Part shown: piece after piece, positions 1 to 6,049 of the stretch | Position numbering within the stretch: the stretch's first letter is position 1 | Layout of the letters: each line of letters starts with the position of its first letter | Assembly: GCA_025455765.1 (NCBI GenBank) | Contig: JALOLX010000079.1 | Location: forward strand, 1 to 6,494 | Source of the DNA: Flavobacteriales bacterium | GTDB taxonomy: Bacteria; Bacteroidota; Bacteroidia; Flavobacteriales_F; PHOS-HE28 | Length of the DNA stretch: 6,494 nt | Reading direction: 5' to 3' | Position numbers and translations under genes: made by a program | Notes under the pieces: model-generated | Database searches by the model: none | Told to the model about the DNA's origin: nothing | Seen by the model: only the letters and a program-made list of their open reading frames with translations

Positions 1-455
1 GCCGGTCCGGTCATCGGTGCTCCCGTGGCCCAGAACGCGCCCAGCCCATAGGCCGCACAAGTAAGGTGCATGTTCTGGACCGCGCAGCCCATGGCCAATA
101 GTTCGTCACGCTCGTTGATCTTGCCGCTCGGGTCGCGCTGCAGCCCGATGGCGATCACCACACTGCTCTGCAGCGGCCGCTGGCGTATGGACTCCAGTTT
201 CTTGGGAAGGACCTTGTCCGCTGGCGTGTTGGCCAGGTAGATCTCGCTGAGCCGATCGGACAGCCGATTCCGGGCATCACCCGTGAACACCGTGAAGCGC
301 CACGGCTGCGTCATGCCATGGTTCGGCGCCCAGGTGGCGTTGGTCAGGATCCGTTCCACCAGTTCCCGGTGCACCGCCCGTTCTGTGTAGTCCTTCGGAT
401 AGATCGTGCGCCGGTAACGCATCAGCTCGCTGATCTCGCTCACACTGAATTTCAT
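1..455 (-). CDS. Nitroreductase family protein (YdjA-like), C-terminus cut by window edge
   Basis: Probable FMN-dependent NAD(P)H oxidoreductase of the nitroreductase fold, cytoplasmic and normally a homodimer; the physiological substrate is unknown. The 151 visible residues begin MKFSVSEISEL. They show the Arg pair at residues 15-16 (YRRT) that in this family contacts the FMN phosphate, the APNHGMTQPWRF block at 43-54 (compare APDHKSMQPWHF of E. coli YdjA), and a GCAVQNMHL...YGLGAFWATGAP stretch at 123-147 matching the YdjA GCAVMAMQM...GFGGIWRSGAL helix and loop. YdjA-type proteins are about 185-200 residues, so roughly the last 40 residues, including the final FMN-contacting segment, lie beyond base 1. 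I chose the ATG at 455 because it sits just before the conserved first helix and 4 bases after a promoter-like TCTCTTTG. An in-frame ATG at 482 would add nine residues (MRWIASLCS). Divergent from the T9SS gene. The family call is firm; the substrate is not. Confidence 0.9.
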   Translation of the reverse strand, partial: MKFSVSEISELMRYRRTIYPKDYTERAVHRELVERILTNATWAPNHGMTQPWRFTVFTGDARNRLSDRLSEIYLANTPADKVLPKKLESIRQRPLQSSVVIAIGLQRDPSGKINERDELLAMGCAVQNMHLTCAAYGLGAFWATGAPMTGP

Positions 456-459
456 GCTG

Positions 460-467
460 CAAAGAGA
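460..467 (-). promoter_or_regulatory. Candidate -7 promoter element for the nitroreductase gene
   Basis: Read on the minus strand this is TCTCTTTG, one mismatch from the Bacteroidota -7 consensus TAnnTTTG. It is followed by CAGC and then the ATG at 455. The element-to-ATG spacing of 4 bases equals that at the TPR gene (4756-4763), so a leaderless or nearly leaderless transcript is possible. No clear -33 TTG element is visible at the usual distance. Confidence 0.4.
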
Positions 468-512
468 AGCGATCCAGCGCATCAGGCAGCGTTCCGATCG
501 CTCCATACGTCC

Positions 513-520
513 TATCTTCA
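513..520 (+). promoter_or_regulatory. Candidate -7 promoter element for the T9SS-exported protein gene
   Basis: TATCTTCA matches four of the six fixed positions of TAnnTTTG. It lies 22 bases before the ATG at 543, inside the 87-base gap between two divergent genes. No Shine-Dalgarno sequence precedes the ATG, and no good -33 TTG is seen upstream, so this is a position-based suggestion only. Confidence 0.35.
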
Positions 521-542
521 CCGACCAGAACCAAGAACCTGC

Positions 543-1532
543 ATGCGCTCCATCTTTTACTCTGCTGCTTTGATGCTCCTCTGTGCTGGTGCCGCCACCG
601 CCCAAGTGAGCCTTTCCGTTGCCGACCACGTGCCCGTGGTAGGTCAGACCGTGGGTGTTTCTCGCGGTGATAGCATCATCTCGTTCGGCCCCGCCGGGGC
701 CAATGTGCCGTTCAACTACTGGGACCTGATGTACGAAGCGCCCCTGCCGCGCCTTCGCTTCTATCCGCCTGCAACATCCACCATGCCTGGCGCCGTGATC
801 GCGTCCACGGATGGTGGATCGGACACCACGTTCTGGAACTTGAGCGCTGCCGGTTTGGAGGTAGTGGGCCTTCGTGGTTCCTTGGAAGGTGTTGTCACCT
901 ACACCGACCGCATTCTTGAGCTGCCGCTCCCGCTGGAGTTCGGAGATACGTGGACCGACGCTGGTACGGCGAGCTACACGGCTTTTGGCTTCCCGGTCAC
1001 GCGTTTGGTGTCCTTTACAGGAGCGGCGGATGCGTACGGTACCCTCACCTTGTCAGATCTTCAGACTGTTCCGGTGCTGCGCGTTTCCACACGCCGACAG
1101 ATCAACGACAATAACCTTGTTATCAATGTCTTGCGCATCAACCGGACCACCGCTTTCTACAGCGCTACATCTGCACACCCGGTGCTGCGGCTGAGCGTTG
1201 ATTCAGCACGCGCAGGCACCGGCGGCTGGACCGTTGAAACCCAGGTCGAAGTGATCGGCGAACCCATCACCGTGGGCCTGGATGAATACGCCGCAGCCGA
1301 AGCACGCTTCACCGCTTTCCCCAACCCTGCACACGGCAACGTCACCGTCCAGCTCAATAGCCCCGCCGACCTCGTGCAGCTGTTCGACGCCAAAGGGGCC
1401 ATCGTGCGCAGCCTCAACACCACTTCGGACCGTGTGGTGATCGACCTGCAGGGCATGGAGCCCGGCACCTATCTGGTGCGCACCTACAGCAACGGTGCCG
1501 CCGTAGAGACCCGCCCGATCGTGGTGGAGTGA
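543..1532 (+). CDS. Secreted protein with T9SS type A sorting domain
   Basis: A 329-residue protein predicted to cross the inner membrane by Sec and the outer membrane by the type IX secretion system. Residues 1-20 form a signal peptide: basic MRS, a hydrophobic core (YSAALMLLCAGA) and a likely cut after ATA. Residues from about 257 to 329 are a type A C-terminal sorting domain, with the opening FPNPAHGNV at 259-267, a VQLFDAKGAIV strand pair, and MEPGTYLVR at 305-313. Such domains are usually removed and the cargo attached to the cell surface or released. The middle (21-250) is rich in beta-forming segments and small polar residues. It includes a NVPFNYWDL segment like the N..WDF motif common near the start of Bacteroidota surface proteins, but I recognise no enzymatic domain. 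The reading frame stays open upstream to 318, but that would overlap the divergent nitroreductase and bury the signal peptide, so I place the start at 543. Probably monocistronic, since a hairpin follows 18 bases after the stop. Confidence 0.9.
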   Translation: MRSIFYSAALMLLCAGAATAQVSLSVADHVPVVGQTVGVSRGDSIISFGPAGANVPFNYWDLMYEAPLPRLRFYPPATSTMPGAVIASTDGGSDTTFWNLSAAGLEVVGLRGSLEGVVTYTDRILELPLPLEFGDTWTDAGTASYTAFGFPVTRLVSFTGAADAYGTLTLSDLQTVPVLRVSTRRQINDNNLVINVLRINRTTAFYSATSAHPVLRLSVDSARAGTGGWTVETQVEVIGEPITVGLDEYAAAEARFTAFPNPAHGNVTVQLNSPADLVQLFDAKGAIVRSLNTTSDRVVIDLQGMEPGTYLVRTYSNGAAVETRPIVVE

Positions 1533-1549
1533 TCCCGTTCGTTCTTCCT

Positions 1550-1581
1550 CAGGGCCGCCTCCTTCACCAGGGGCGGCCCTG
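1550..1581 (+). terminator. GC-rich hairpin, probable terminator after the T9SS gene
   Basis: The arms CAGGGCCGCC (1550-1559) and GGCGGCCCTG (1572-1581) are perfectly complementary over 10 bp around a 12-base loop. The hairpin starts 18 bases after the T9SS stop and 48 bases before the VWA start. The downstream sequence (TGCGTTCTG) has only a weak T content, so intrinsic termination may be inefficient or act on mRNA stability instead. Confidence 0.6.
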
Positions 1582-1613
1582 TGCGTTCTGAACAGCCACC
1601 CTGTGGCAGGTGT

Positions 1614-1621
1614 TACCTTTC
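1614..1621 (+). promoter_or_regulatory. Candidate -7 promoter element for the VWA/AAA operon
   Basis: TACCTTTC matches TAnnTTTG at all fixed positions but the last, and lies 7 bases before the chosen ATG at 1629. It supports that start over a GTG at 1581, which lies at the foot of the preceding hairpin. A -33 element is not convincing (TTCTG at 1586-1590 is the nearest). Confidence 0.45.
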
Positions 1622-1628
1622 CATATCC

Positions 1629-2720
1629 ATGCGTGGCCACCGCTTTTCCCGCTTCGTTCCCACTGCCGACGACCGTAGCCCGTTCGAGCAGGTGCTGCCC
1701 CTCTTCCTGGAGTTGCTCACGCACACCAGCGGAGATGTCGACGAAGCCCTCGATTGGCTGCGGCAGGTGGATGAAGAGCATGGGGTGTTCCCCGATGGCT
1801 ACACCCTCGAGGACTTCAAGAACGACCTGCGAAAGAACGGCATCATCGGAGATAACCCCGGAAAGGGTGGACGAACGGAAATGACCGGTAAGGCCGAGCG
1901 CTTGATACGCGAACGCGCGCTGGAGCAGGTGTTCGGCAAGCTGAAGAAGACCGACCGCGGCGATCATGGCCTACGACGCGGAGGGACCGGGGACGAACCC
2001 ACCGGTGAGCGCAGGCCCTTCCGCTTCGGCGATAGCGCGGACAACATCGCCTTCAGCGACAGTATCCGGCGCGCCCAGCAACGCGGCATCGACGACCTCG
2101 ACCTGCGGGAGGAGGACCTGGAAGTGCTGGAGACCGAGCATCAGAGCGCCAGCGCCACCGTGCTGATGATCGACATCAGCCATAGCATGATCCTCTACGG
2201 CGAGGACCGCATCACGCCGGCAAAGAAGGTGGCGATGGCCCTCGCCGAGCTCATCAAGCGACGCTATCCCAAGGACACGCTCGACATCGTCGTTTTCGGG
2301 AACGATGCCTGGCAGGTGAGCCTGAAGGACCTGCCCTACCTGCAGGTGGGACCTTACCATACCAACACCGTCGCCGGACTGGAGCTCGCCATGGACCTCC
2401 TGCGCCGCCGCAAGATCCGCAACCGCCGCATCGTCATGATCACCGACGGCAAGCCCAGTTGCATCAAGCGTGATGGCGAGTACTACATGAACAGCTTTGG
2501 CCTGGATGAGGTCATCGTGGGCCGCACCCTCGATGCTGCGGTCCGCGCGCGCAAGGCCGGTATCCCCATCACCACCTTCATGATCGCGCAAGATCCCTAC
2601 CTCCAGCGCTTCATCGAACGCTTCACCGAGGCCAACCAAGGCCGGGCGTTCTACACCGGCCTGCAAGGCCTTGCCGATATGGTGTTCCGCGACCACACCA
2701 CCAGCCGCAAGCGTTCCTGA
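1629..2720 (+). CDS. VWA domain protein (CoxE-like), partner of a MoxR/ChlI-type AAA ATPase
   Basis: A 363-residue cytoplasmic protein with no signal peptide. The C-terminal half (about 174-355) is a von Willebrand factor A domain with a complete metal-ion-dependent adhesion site: DISHS at 182-186 (DxSxS), a Thr at 245 or 247 in the HTNTVAGL segment, and the Asp of ITDG at 273. Such domains bind Mg and dock a partner, here most likely the AAA ATPase encoded 23 bases downstream. The N-terminal part (1-115) is helical and contains DVDEALDWLRQVDEEHG and ALEQVFGKLKK. A charged, Gly-rich linker (about 106-130) and a PFRFGDS motif at 130-136 lead into the VWA domain. As I recall them, actinobacterial relatives have a much longer N-terminal region, so this is a short form. 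The start at 1629 fits the upstream promoter element and the basic MRGHRFSRF opening typical of the family. The pair resembles ViaA/RavA or ChlD/ChlI in logic; the client protein is unknown. Confidence 0.88.
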   Translation: MRGHRFSRFVPTADDRSPFEQVLPLFLELLTHTSGDVDEALDWLRQVDEEHGVFPDGYTLEDFKNDLRKNGIIGDNPGKGGRTEMTGKAERLIRERALEQVFGKLKKTDRGDHGLRRGGTGDEPTGERRPFRFGDSADNIAFSDSIRRAQQRGIDDLDLREEDLEVLETEHQSASATVLMIDISHSMILYGEDRITPAKKVAMALAELIKRRYPKDTLDIVVFGNDAWQVSLKDLPYLQVGPYHTNTVAGLELAMDLLRRRKIRNRRIVMITDGKPSCIKRDGEYYMNSFGLDEVIVGRTLDAAVRARKAGIPITTFMIAQDPYLQRFIERFTEANQGRAFYTGLQGLADMVFRDHTTSRKRS

Positions 2721-2743
2721 CCTCATCCGACCATCACATCACC

Positions 2744-4234
2744 ATGAGCCGACCATCGATATCGACCCTCGGAGCCCTGAAGCAGAGCGGCTATCAACCC
2801 CGCAGCGTGAAGGAGGAACTACGCGACAACCTCATTCTCCGCATGCGCAGTGGCAAGCCGCTCTTCGAGGGCATCCACGGCTATGAGGATACTGTGCTGC
2901 CCGCCATGGAACGCGCCATCCTCGCCGGGCATAGCATCAACCTGCTGGGGTTGCGTGGGCAGGCCAAGACCCGCATGGCACGCTCGCTCGTGGGCCTGTT
3001 GGATGAATGGGTGCCGGTGGTGGCGGGCAGCGAACTGAACGATGACCCCCTGGCGCCGCTGTCCCGCCATGCACGGGAACTGGTGCACCGCATGGGTGAC
3101 GACACGCCGGTGGAATGGATGCACCGCGACCAGCGCTACACCGAGAAGCTCGCCACACCCGATGTAACCGTGGCCGACCTCATTGGCGATAGCGACCCCA
3201 TCAAAGCGGCCAACCTCAAGCTGGACCAGAGCGATGAGCGTGTGATCCACTTCGGACTGCTTCCCCGCAGCCACCGCGGCATCTTCGTCATCAACGAGCT
3301 GCCCGACCTGCAACCGCGCATCCAAGTGGCCTTGTTCAACATCCTGCAGGAAGGCGATGTGCAGGTACGCGGGTTCAAGCTGAGGCTGCCGCTCGATATC
3401 CAGTTCGTCTTCACGGCCAATCCGGAGGATTACACCAACCGGGGCGCGATCATCACCCCGTTGAAGGACCGCATCCAGGCGCAGATCCTCACGCACTACC
3501 CGCCCACCATCGAGCAGGGCATGCGCATCACCGAGCAGGAAGCGCGCATTCCCCAGGCCCAGCGCGAACGTGTGCGTGTGCCCGACCTCCTGCGTGTGCT
3601 CATTGAGCGCGTGGCCATGGAGGCGCGTGATAGCGACCTGGTGGATCGCAAGAGCGGGGTCAGCGCACGCCTTACGATCTCAGCGCTCGAGACCCTGCGT
3701 GCATCGGCCGAGCATCGGGCGCTCCGCGCGGGCGCTGCGTCCACCGTGGCCCGCATGGGCGACCTGTGGTCCATTGTGCCGGCCATCACCGGCAAGATCG
3801 AGCTTGTTTATGAAGGGGAGCAGGAGGGACCCGAGAAGGTGGCCGAACACCTCGTCGGTCTGGCTGTGCGCAATGTTTTCGCAGAACTCTTCCCCGATGC
3901 CGCCAAAGGGCGCAAGCGCAAGGCAGATACGAGCAAGGATGCCTATGCGCCGGTGATCGATCACTTCATGGAAGGGCACTGCGATCTGCTCGTGGACAAC
4001 GATGACCGGGCACATGCCATGGCGTTGAAGAACGTGCCGGGCCTGTTGCAGCTGGTGGCCGAGCGCCATCCGTACCTGGACAAGGAGGAGCAGGTGCTCT
4101 GGGCCGAGTTCGTGCTGCATGGCCTTGCGGAGCATAGCCGCATCGGGCGCAGTAGGCTCGTGGGCGCAGTGCGCTTCGGCGATCTGATGCGATCGGTGCT
4201 GGGCGGAGTGCTGGACAGCGACGAGGAAGCGTGA
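2744..4234 (+). CDS. AAA+ ATPase of the MoxR/Mg-chelatase subunit I-like type
   Basis: A 496-residue cytoplasmic ring-forming ATPase, probably a chaperone or remodelling motor working with the VWA protein upstream; databases often label this family magnesium chelatase. Walker A is GLRGQAKT at 69-76. The Walker B strand reads IFVINE at 180-185, with Asn where Asp is usual; to my recollection this family has INELPDL at this site, so it is not a decay mark. Sensor 1 is in FTANPED (Asn226), the arginine finger is probably Arg243 in LKDRI, and sensor 2 is Arg309 in SGVSARLTI. Between the Walker motifs a long insert carries TPDVTVADLIGDSDP (138-152), typical of the chelatase I group. A basic KGRKRK segment (388-393) joins the ATPase core to a C-terminal helical domain with the VPGLLQLV motif. 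No chelatase H subunit or chlorophyll gene is nearby, so metal insertion into porphyrin is unlikely. No Shine-Dalgarno is present; translation after the VWA gene is probably coupled through the shared transcript. The gene ends 6 bases from the stop of a convergent gene. Confidence 0.9.
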   Translation: MSRPSISTLGALKQSGYQPRSVKEELRDNLILRMRSGKPLFEGIHGYEDTVLPAMERAILAGHSINLLGLRGQAKTRMARSLVGLLDEWVPVVAGSELNDDPLAPLSRHARELVHRMGDDTPVEWMHRDQRYTEKLATPDVTVADLIGDSDPIKAANLKLDQSDERVIHFGLLPRSHRGIFVINELPDLQPRIQVALFNILQEGDVQVRGFKLRLPLDIQFVFTANPEDYTNRGAIITPLKDRIQAQILTHYPPTIEQGMRITEQEARIPQAQRERVRVPDLLRVLIERVAMEARDSDLVDRKSGVSARLTISALETLRASAEHRALRAGAASTVARMGDLWSIVPAITGKIELVYEGEQEGPEKVAEHLVGLAVRNVFAELFPDAAKGRKRKADTSKDAYAPVIDHFMEGHCDLLVDNDDRAHAMALKNVPGLLQLVAERHPYLDKEEQVLWAEFVLHGLAEHSRIGRSRLVGAVRFGDLMRSVLGGVLDSDEEA

Positions 4235-4240
4235 GCGCGT

Positions 4241-4660
4241 TCAGCCGTTGAAGCCGGAGTAGCGGTGGTAGTCGCTGTTGTCCTCATCGATCTGCCGCTT
4301 CACTTTGTAGATCCGATGGCCGATCACCGCCAGCTCGCGGTGGCCATTGTTCAACAGCCAGCGCTGGGCGTCCTCATCGCCATCGCCCGTCAGGGCCACC
4401 TGCTTCAATACGTTCAAGCCCTGTTCGTCCAACCAGGCGCGCGCCTGCTTGTTGCCCTCTGTGGCATGGATGAGCGCCATCAGATGCGGGTGACCGTTCT
4501 TCACCAACCAGTCACGCGCATCCTGCTGCAGCCGCAGCGCATGGCAGAACACCCCAAGCTCGGGATAGCCGTTGTTCAGCAGCCAATCACGCAATCCTTG
4601 ATGGCCGCTGATGGCCTCACCCCAGGCGAGCAGGATCTTGGCAGGATACTCCAGGCGCAT
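4241..4660 (-). CDS. Small protein of four 25-residue Trp-Leu repeats, function unknown
   Basis: A 139-residue, probably cytoplasmic protein with no signal peptide or membrane segment; I do not recognise the family. Residues 22-121 are four tandem units of exactly 25 residues: Trp at 26, 51, 76 and 101, Leu after each Trp, Gly at 31, 56, 81 and 106, and Leu at 35, 60, 85 and 110. The shared pattern is roughly xARxWLxxNGhPxLxxxxHA plus a five-residue tail. Units 1, 2 and 4 are closest; unit 3 is the most diverged (WLDEQGLNVL). The pattern suggests a short helix-turn-helix solenoid, vaguely like ankyrin or leucine-rich-variant repeats but with a different length, so a protein-binding scaffold is plausible. 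The tail (122-139) is polar and ends YHRYSGFNG. The start at 4660 is the only reasonable ATG, and a TATCTTTC element lies upstream on the same strand. The gene converges on the AAA ATPase gene with 6 bases between stops. The regular amino-acid periodicity argues strongly that it is a real gene. Confidence 0.82.
   Translation of the reverse strand: MRLEYPAKILLAWGEAISGHQGLRDWLLNNGYPELGVFCHALRLQQDARDWLVKNGHPHLMALIHATEGNKQARAWLDEQGLNVLKQVALTGDGDEDAQRWLLNNGHRELAVIGHRIYKVKRQIDEDNSDYHRYSGFNG
4298..4597 (-). repeat. Four tandem 75-base units coding the 25-residue Trp-Leu repeats
   Basis: Units cover 4597-4523, 4522-4448, 4447-4373 and 4372-4298. Identity is much clearer in protein than in DNA. The best preserved DNA is the segment coding WLLNNG in units 1 and 4, which differs at three positions over 16 bases. 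This indicates old internal duplication followed by drift under protein-level selection. Confidence 0.85.
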
Positions 4661-4693
4661 GTGCGGTTAAGTTGCTCAGGTGTGGTGTGAAGC

Positions 4694-4701
4694 GAAAGAT
4701 A
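4694..4701 (-). promoter_or_regulatory. Candidate -7 promoter element for the 25-residue-repeat gene
   Basis: On the minus strand this reads TATCTTTC, one mismatch from TAnnTTTG, and lies 33 bases before the ATG at 4660. It is in the 107-base divergent gap shared with the TPR gene. A TTTG at 4740-4737 on the same strand is about 35 bases upstream, too far for a standard -33 element. Confidence 0.4.
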
Positions 4702-4755
4702 GGTAGCGGCAGATGGGCTCCGTGCCATGGCAGGGCCAAATGCAACCCGTGCCGG

Positions 4756-4763
4756 TATCTTCG
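4756..4763 (+). promoter_or_regulatory. Candidate -7 promoter element for the TPR protein gene
   Basis: TATCTTCG matches TAnnTTTG except for one C, and is followed by CCCC and the ATG at 4768. With initiation a few bases after the element, the transcript would start at or very near the ATG, so translation could be leaderless. It supports the start at 4768 over the upstream ATG at 4672. Confidence 0.45.
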
Positions 4764-4767
4764 CCCC

Positions 4768-5841
4768 ATGCAACGTGCGTTCACGCTCCTTCTTGTCCTG
4801 TTCATGCTCTACAGCACTGCCTTCGCCAAGGAAAAGCGTGATCGTTACGCGAAGAAGGAGCAGCGCATCCAGCGGCTGTTGGATAAGGGTCGACCGGTGA
4901 AGGTCATCCGCCGTTGCGACTTCATCCTACGGAAGCCGACGGCACCGCCAGCCATTCTGTTGCAACGGGCCCAGGCGCACAACGATCTGGCCCACTGGGA
5001 CCAGGCGGCCACCGATGCGCGCCAGGTGCTCCGCAGTGAACCGGGCAATGCCAAGGCGCGGGTGGTATGGGCCACTTCCTTGATGGGTCGCTGGGAGGTG
5101 GATTCCGCAGCCATGTTGGTCGGTCCCATCGTCAAGCGCGGACCTTCGGTGGATGCCGATCTACTGATGGCCCGTATCCACCGTCATCGCCAGCGGCCGT
5201 CCGAAGCCTTGGTGCTGCTCGATCGTGTGCAGGCGCTGACGAGCGATGACCTGCGCACCCGAGTGCTGCGTGAACGCGGGGAGGCCTTGGCGTTGTTGGG
5301 CGATACGGCCCGTGCCCGCGTTCTGCTCGATTCAGCGCTGGCCAGGGCTCCCAAGGATCCCATCATCCACAATAGCATTGGTTGGTACCTCTACGCCCTG
5401 CACGGTCAGCATCAGAAAGCCATTGAGGCATACACACGAGCCGTGAAGTACAACCTGAACTACTCCTTTGCCTTTAATAATCGGGGTTGGAGCTACCATC
5501 AGCTGGGCCAGGACGACAAGGCCTTCAAGGACATTCGCAACGCCATGAACCGAGCCCCCAGCAATCCGTACACTTATCGCAATATGGGGCTCGTACATCT
5601 GGATCGGAGTGAAGTCGATAAGGCCTGTGCACAGTTCAAGAAGGCGCTCGAAAGGGGCTACACTGTTCGATTCGGGAACGATGTACAGGAACTGGTCGAT
5701 CAGCACTGCAAAGCTGCACAGATCGAAGGGTTGAACGTGGAACCATCCAGCCTGCCCGAGCAGGAAGCCCTGCCTCCTTTACAGATAGACCCTGTGCCTA
5801 TCCCCCCTGTAGAGCCATCGCCTCTGGTACCAGAGCATTGA
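4768..5841 (+). CDS. Exported tetratricopeptide repeat (TPR) protein
   Basis: A 357-residue protein, probably periplasmic or outer-membrane associated, that uses TPR helices to bind partner proteins; the partner is unknown. Residues 1-20 are a signal peptide (MQRAF, then the core TLLLVLFMLYSTAFA, likely cut before KEKRD); there is no lipobox Cys. TPR-like units lie at about 63-94, 164-196, 199-231, 234-266 and 268-296, with typical positions such as FNNRGWSYHQLGQDDKAFKD and NMGLVHLDRSEVDKACAQFK. The region 97-160 is probably degenerate TPR. After a helix ending in DQHC (Cys314), the last 35 residues are rich in Pro and Glu (PPLQIDPVPIPPVEPSP), likely an unstructured tail. Residues 21-40 are strongly charged (KKEQRIQRLLDK). 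The frame is open back to 4672, but that extension would place the signal peptide internally and overlaps the promoter element, so 4768 is preferred. Transcribed alone and divergent from the repeat gene. Such proteins are common in Bacteroidota envelopes. Confidence 0.88.
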   Translation: MQRAFTLLLVLFMLYSTAFAKEKRDRYAKKEQRIQRLLDKGRPVKVIRRCDFILRKPTAPPAILLQRAQAHNDLAHWDQAATDARQVLRSEPGNAKARVVWATSLMGRWEVDSAAMLVGPIVKRGPSVDADLLMARIHRHRQRPSEALVLLDRVQALTSDDLRTRVLRERGEALALLGDTARARVLLDSALARAPKDPIIHNSIGWYLYALHGQHQKAIEAYTRAVKYNLNYSFAFNNRGWSYHQLGQDDKAFKDIRNAMNRAPSNPYTYRNMGLVHLDRSEVDKACAQFKKALERGYTVRFGNDVQELVDQHCKAAQIEGLNVEPSSLPEQEALPPLQIDPVPIPPVEPSPLVPEH

Positions 5842-5858
5842 GATAAATGCTGCTTTTT
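5834..5858 (+). terminator. Weak stem plus T-run at the end of the TPR gene
   Basis: AGCATT (5834-5839) pairs with AATGCT (5846-5851) around a 6-base loop that includes part of the stop codon, and GC then TTTTT (5854-5858) follows. The stem is short and AT-rich, so this is a marginal intrinsic terminator; the stronger hairpin at 6050-6091 may back it up. Confidence 0.3.
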
Positions 5859-6049
5859 CGGTTGGGGTTGCGATCATGCCCGCTTTACAACAGGCGACTG
5901 GTTCGTTGCGCGTTTTCGTCCAATTCGTACCCCATGCTTGTCTGCGCCTCGAAGACCGTTACCGATCGCGCGTATGAAGGCCATATAGGGCTATGACCCG
6001 TTCCATAAGCCGGCCCCCGCCTGCCCCGATCGCCACGCAGCGTGACCTG

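Noticed and set aside
277..534. Minus-strand reading frame of 85 codons overlapping the nitroreductase start
   Set aside because: It lies in another frame over a clear nitroreductase coding sequence and its product has no recognisable pattern.
1203..1967. Long minus-strand open frame (254 codons)
   Set aside because: It crosses the T9SS sorting domain, the hairpin, the operon promoter and the VWA start. Long antisense frames are expected in GC-rich coding DNA.
1971..2726. Minus-strand open frame of 251 codons opposite the VWA gene
   Set aside because: It shadows a gene with intact MIDAS motifs, and its translation has no family-like features.
2819..3496. Minus-strand open frame of 225 codons opposite the AAA ATPase
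   Set aside because: It is a shadow of the Walker A and Walker B coding region, with His/Gln-rich translation typical of antisense frames.
2744..4234. Reading the AAA gene as a true Mg-chelatase subunit of chlorophyll synthesis
   Set aside because: There is no H subunit, no ChlD-type fusion and no tetrapyrrole gene in the window, and this AAA/VWA pair occurs widely in non-photosynthetic bacteria.
4265..4690. Plus-strand open frame of 141 codons covering the repeat gene
   Set aside because: The minus-strand protein has a strict 25-residue repeat with conserved Trp, Gly and Leu and an upstream promoter-like element. The plus frame shows only the mirrored DNA periodicity.
5822..5835. Perfect 14-base palindrome CTCTGGTACCAGAG at the end of the TPR gene
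   Set aside because: It has no loop, so it cannot form a good RNA hairpin, and it lies inside codons of the Pro-rich tail. One such palindrome is weak evidence for an operator.
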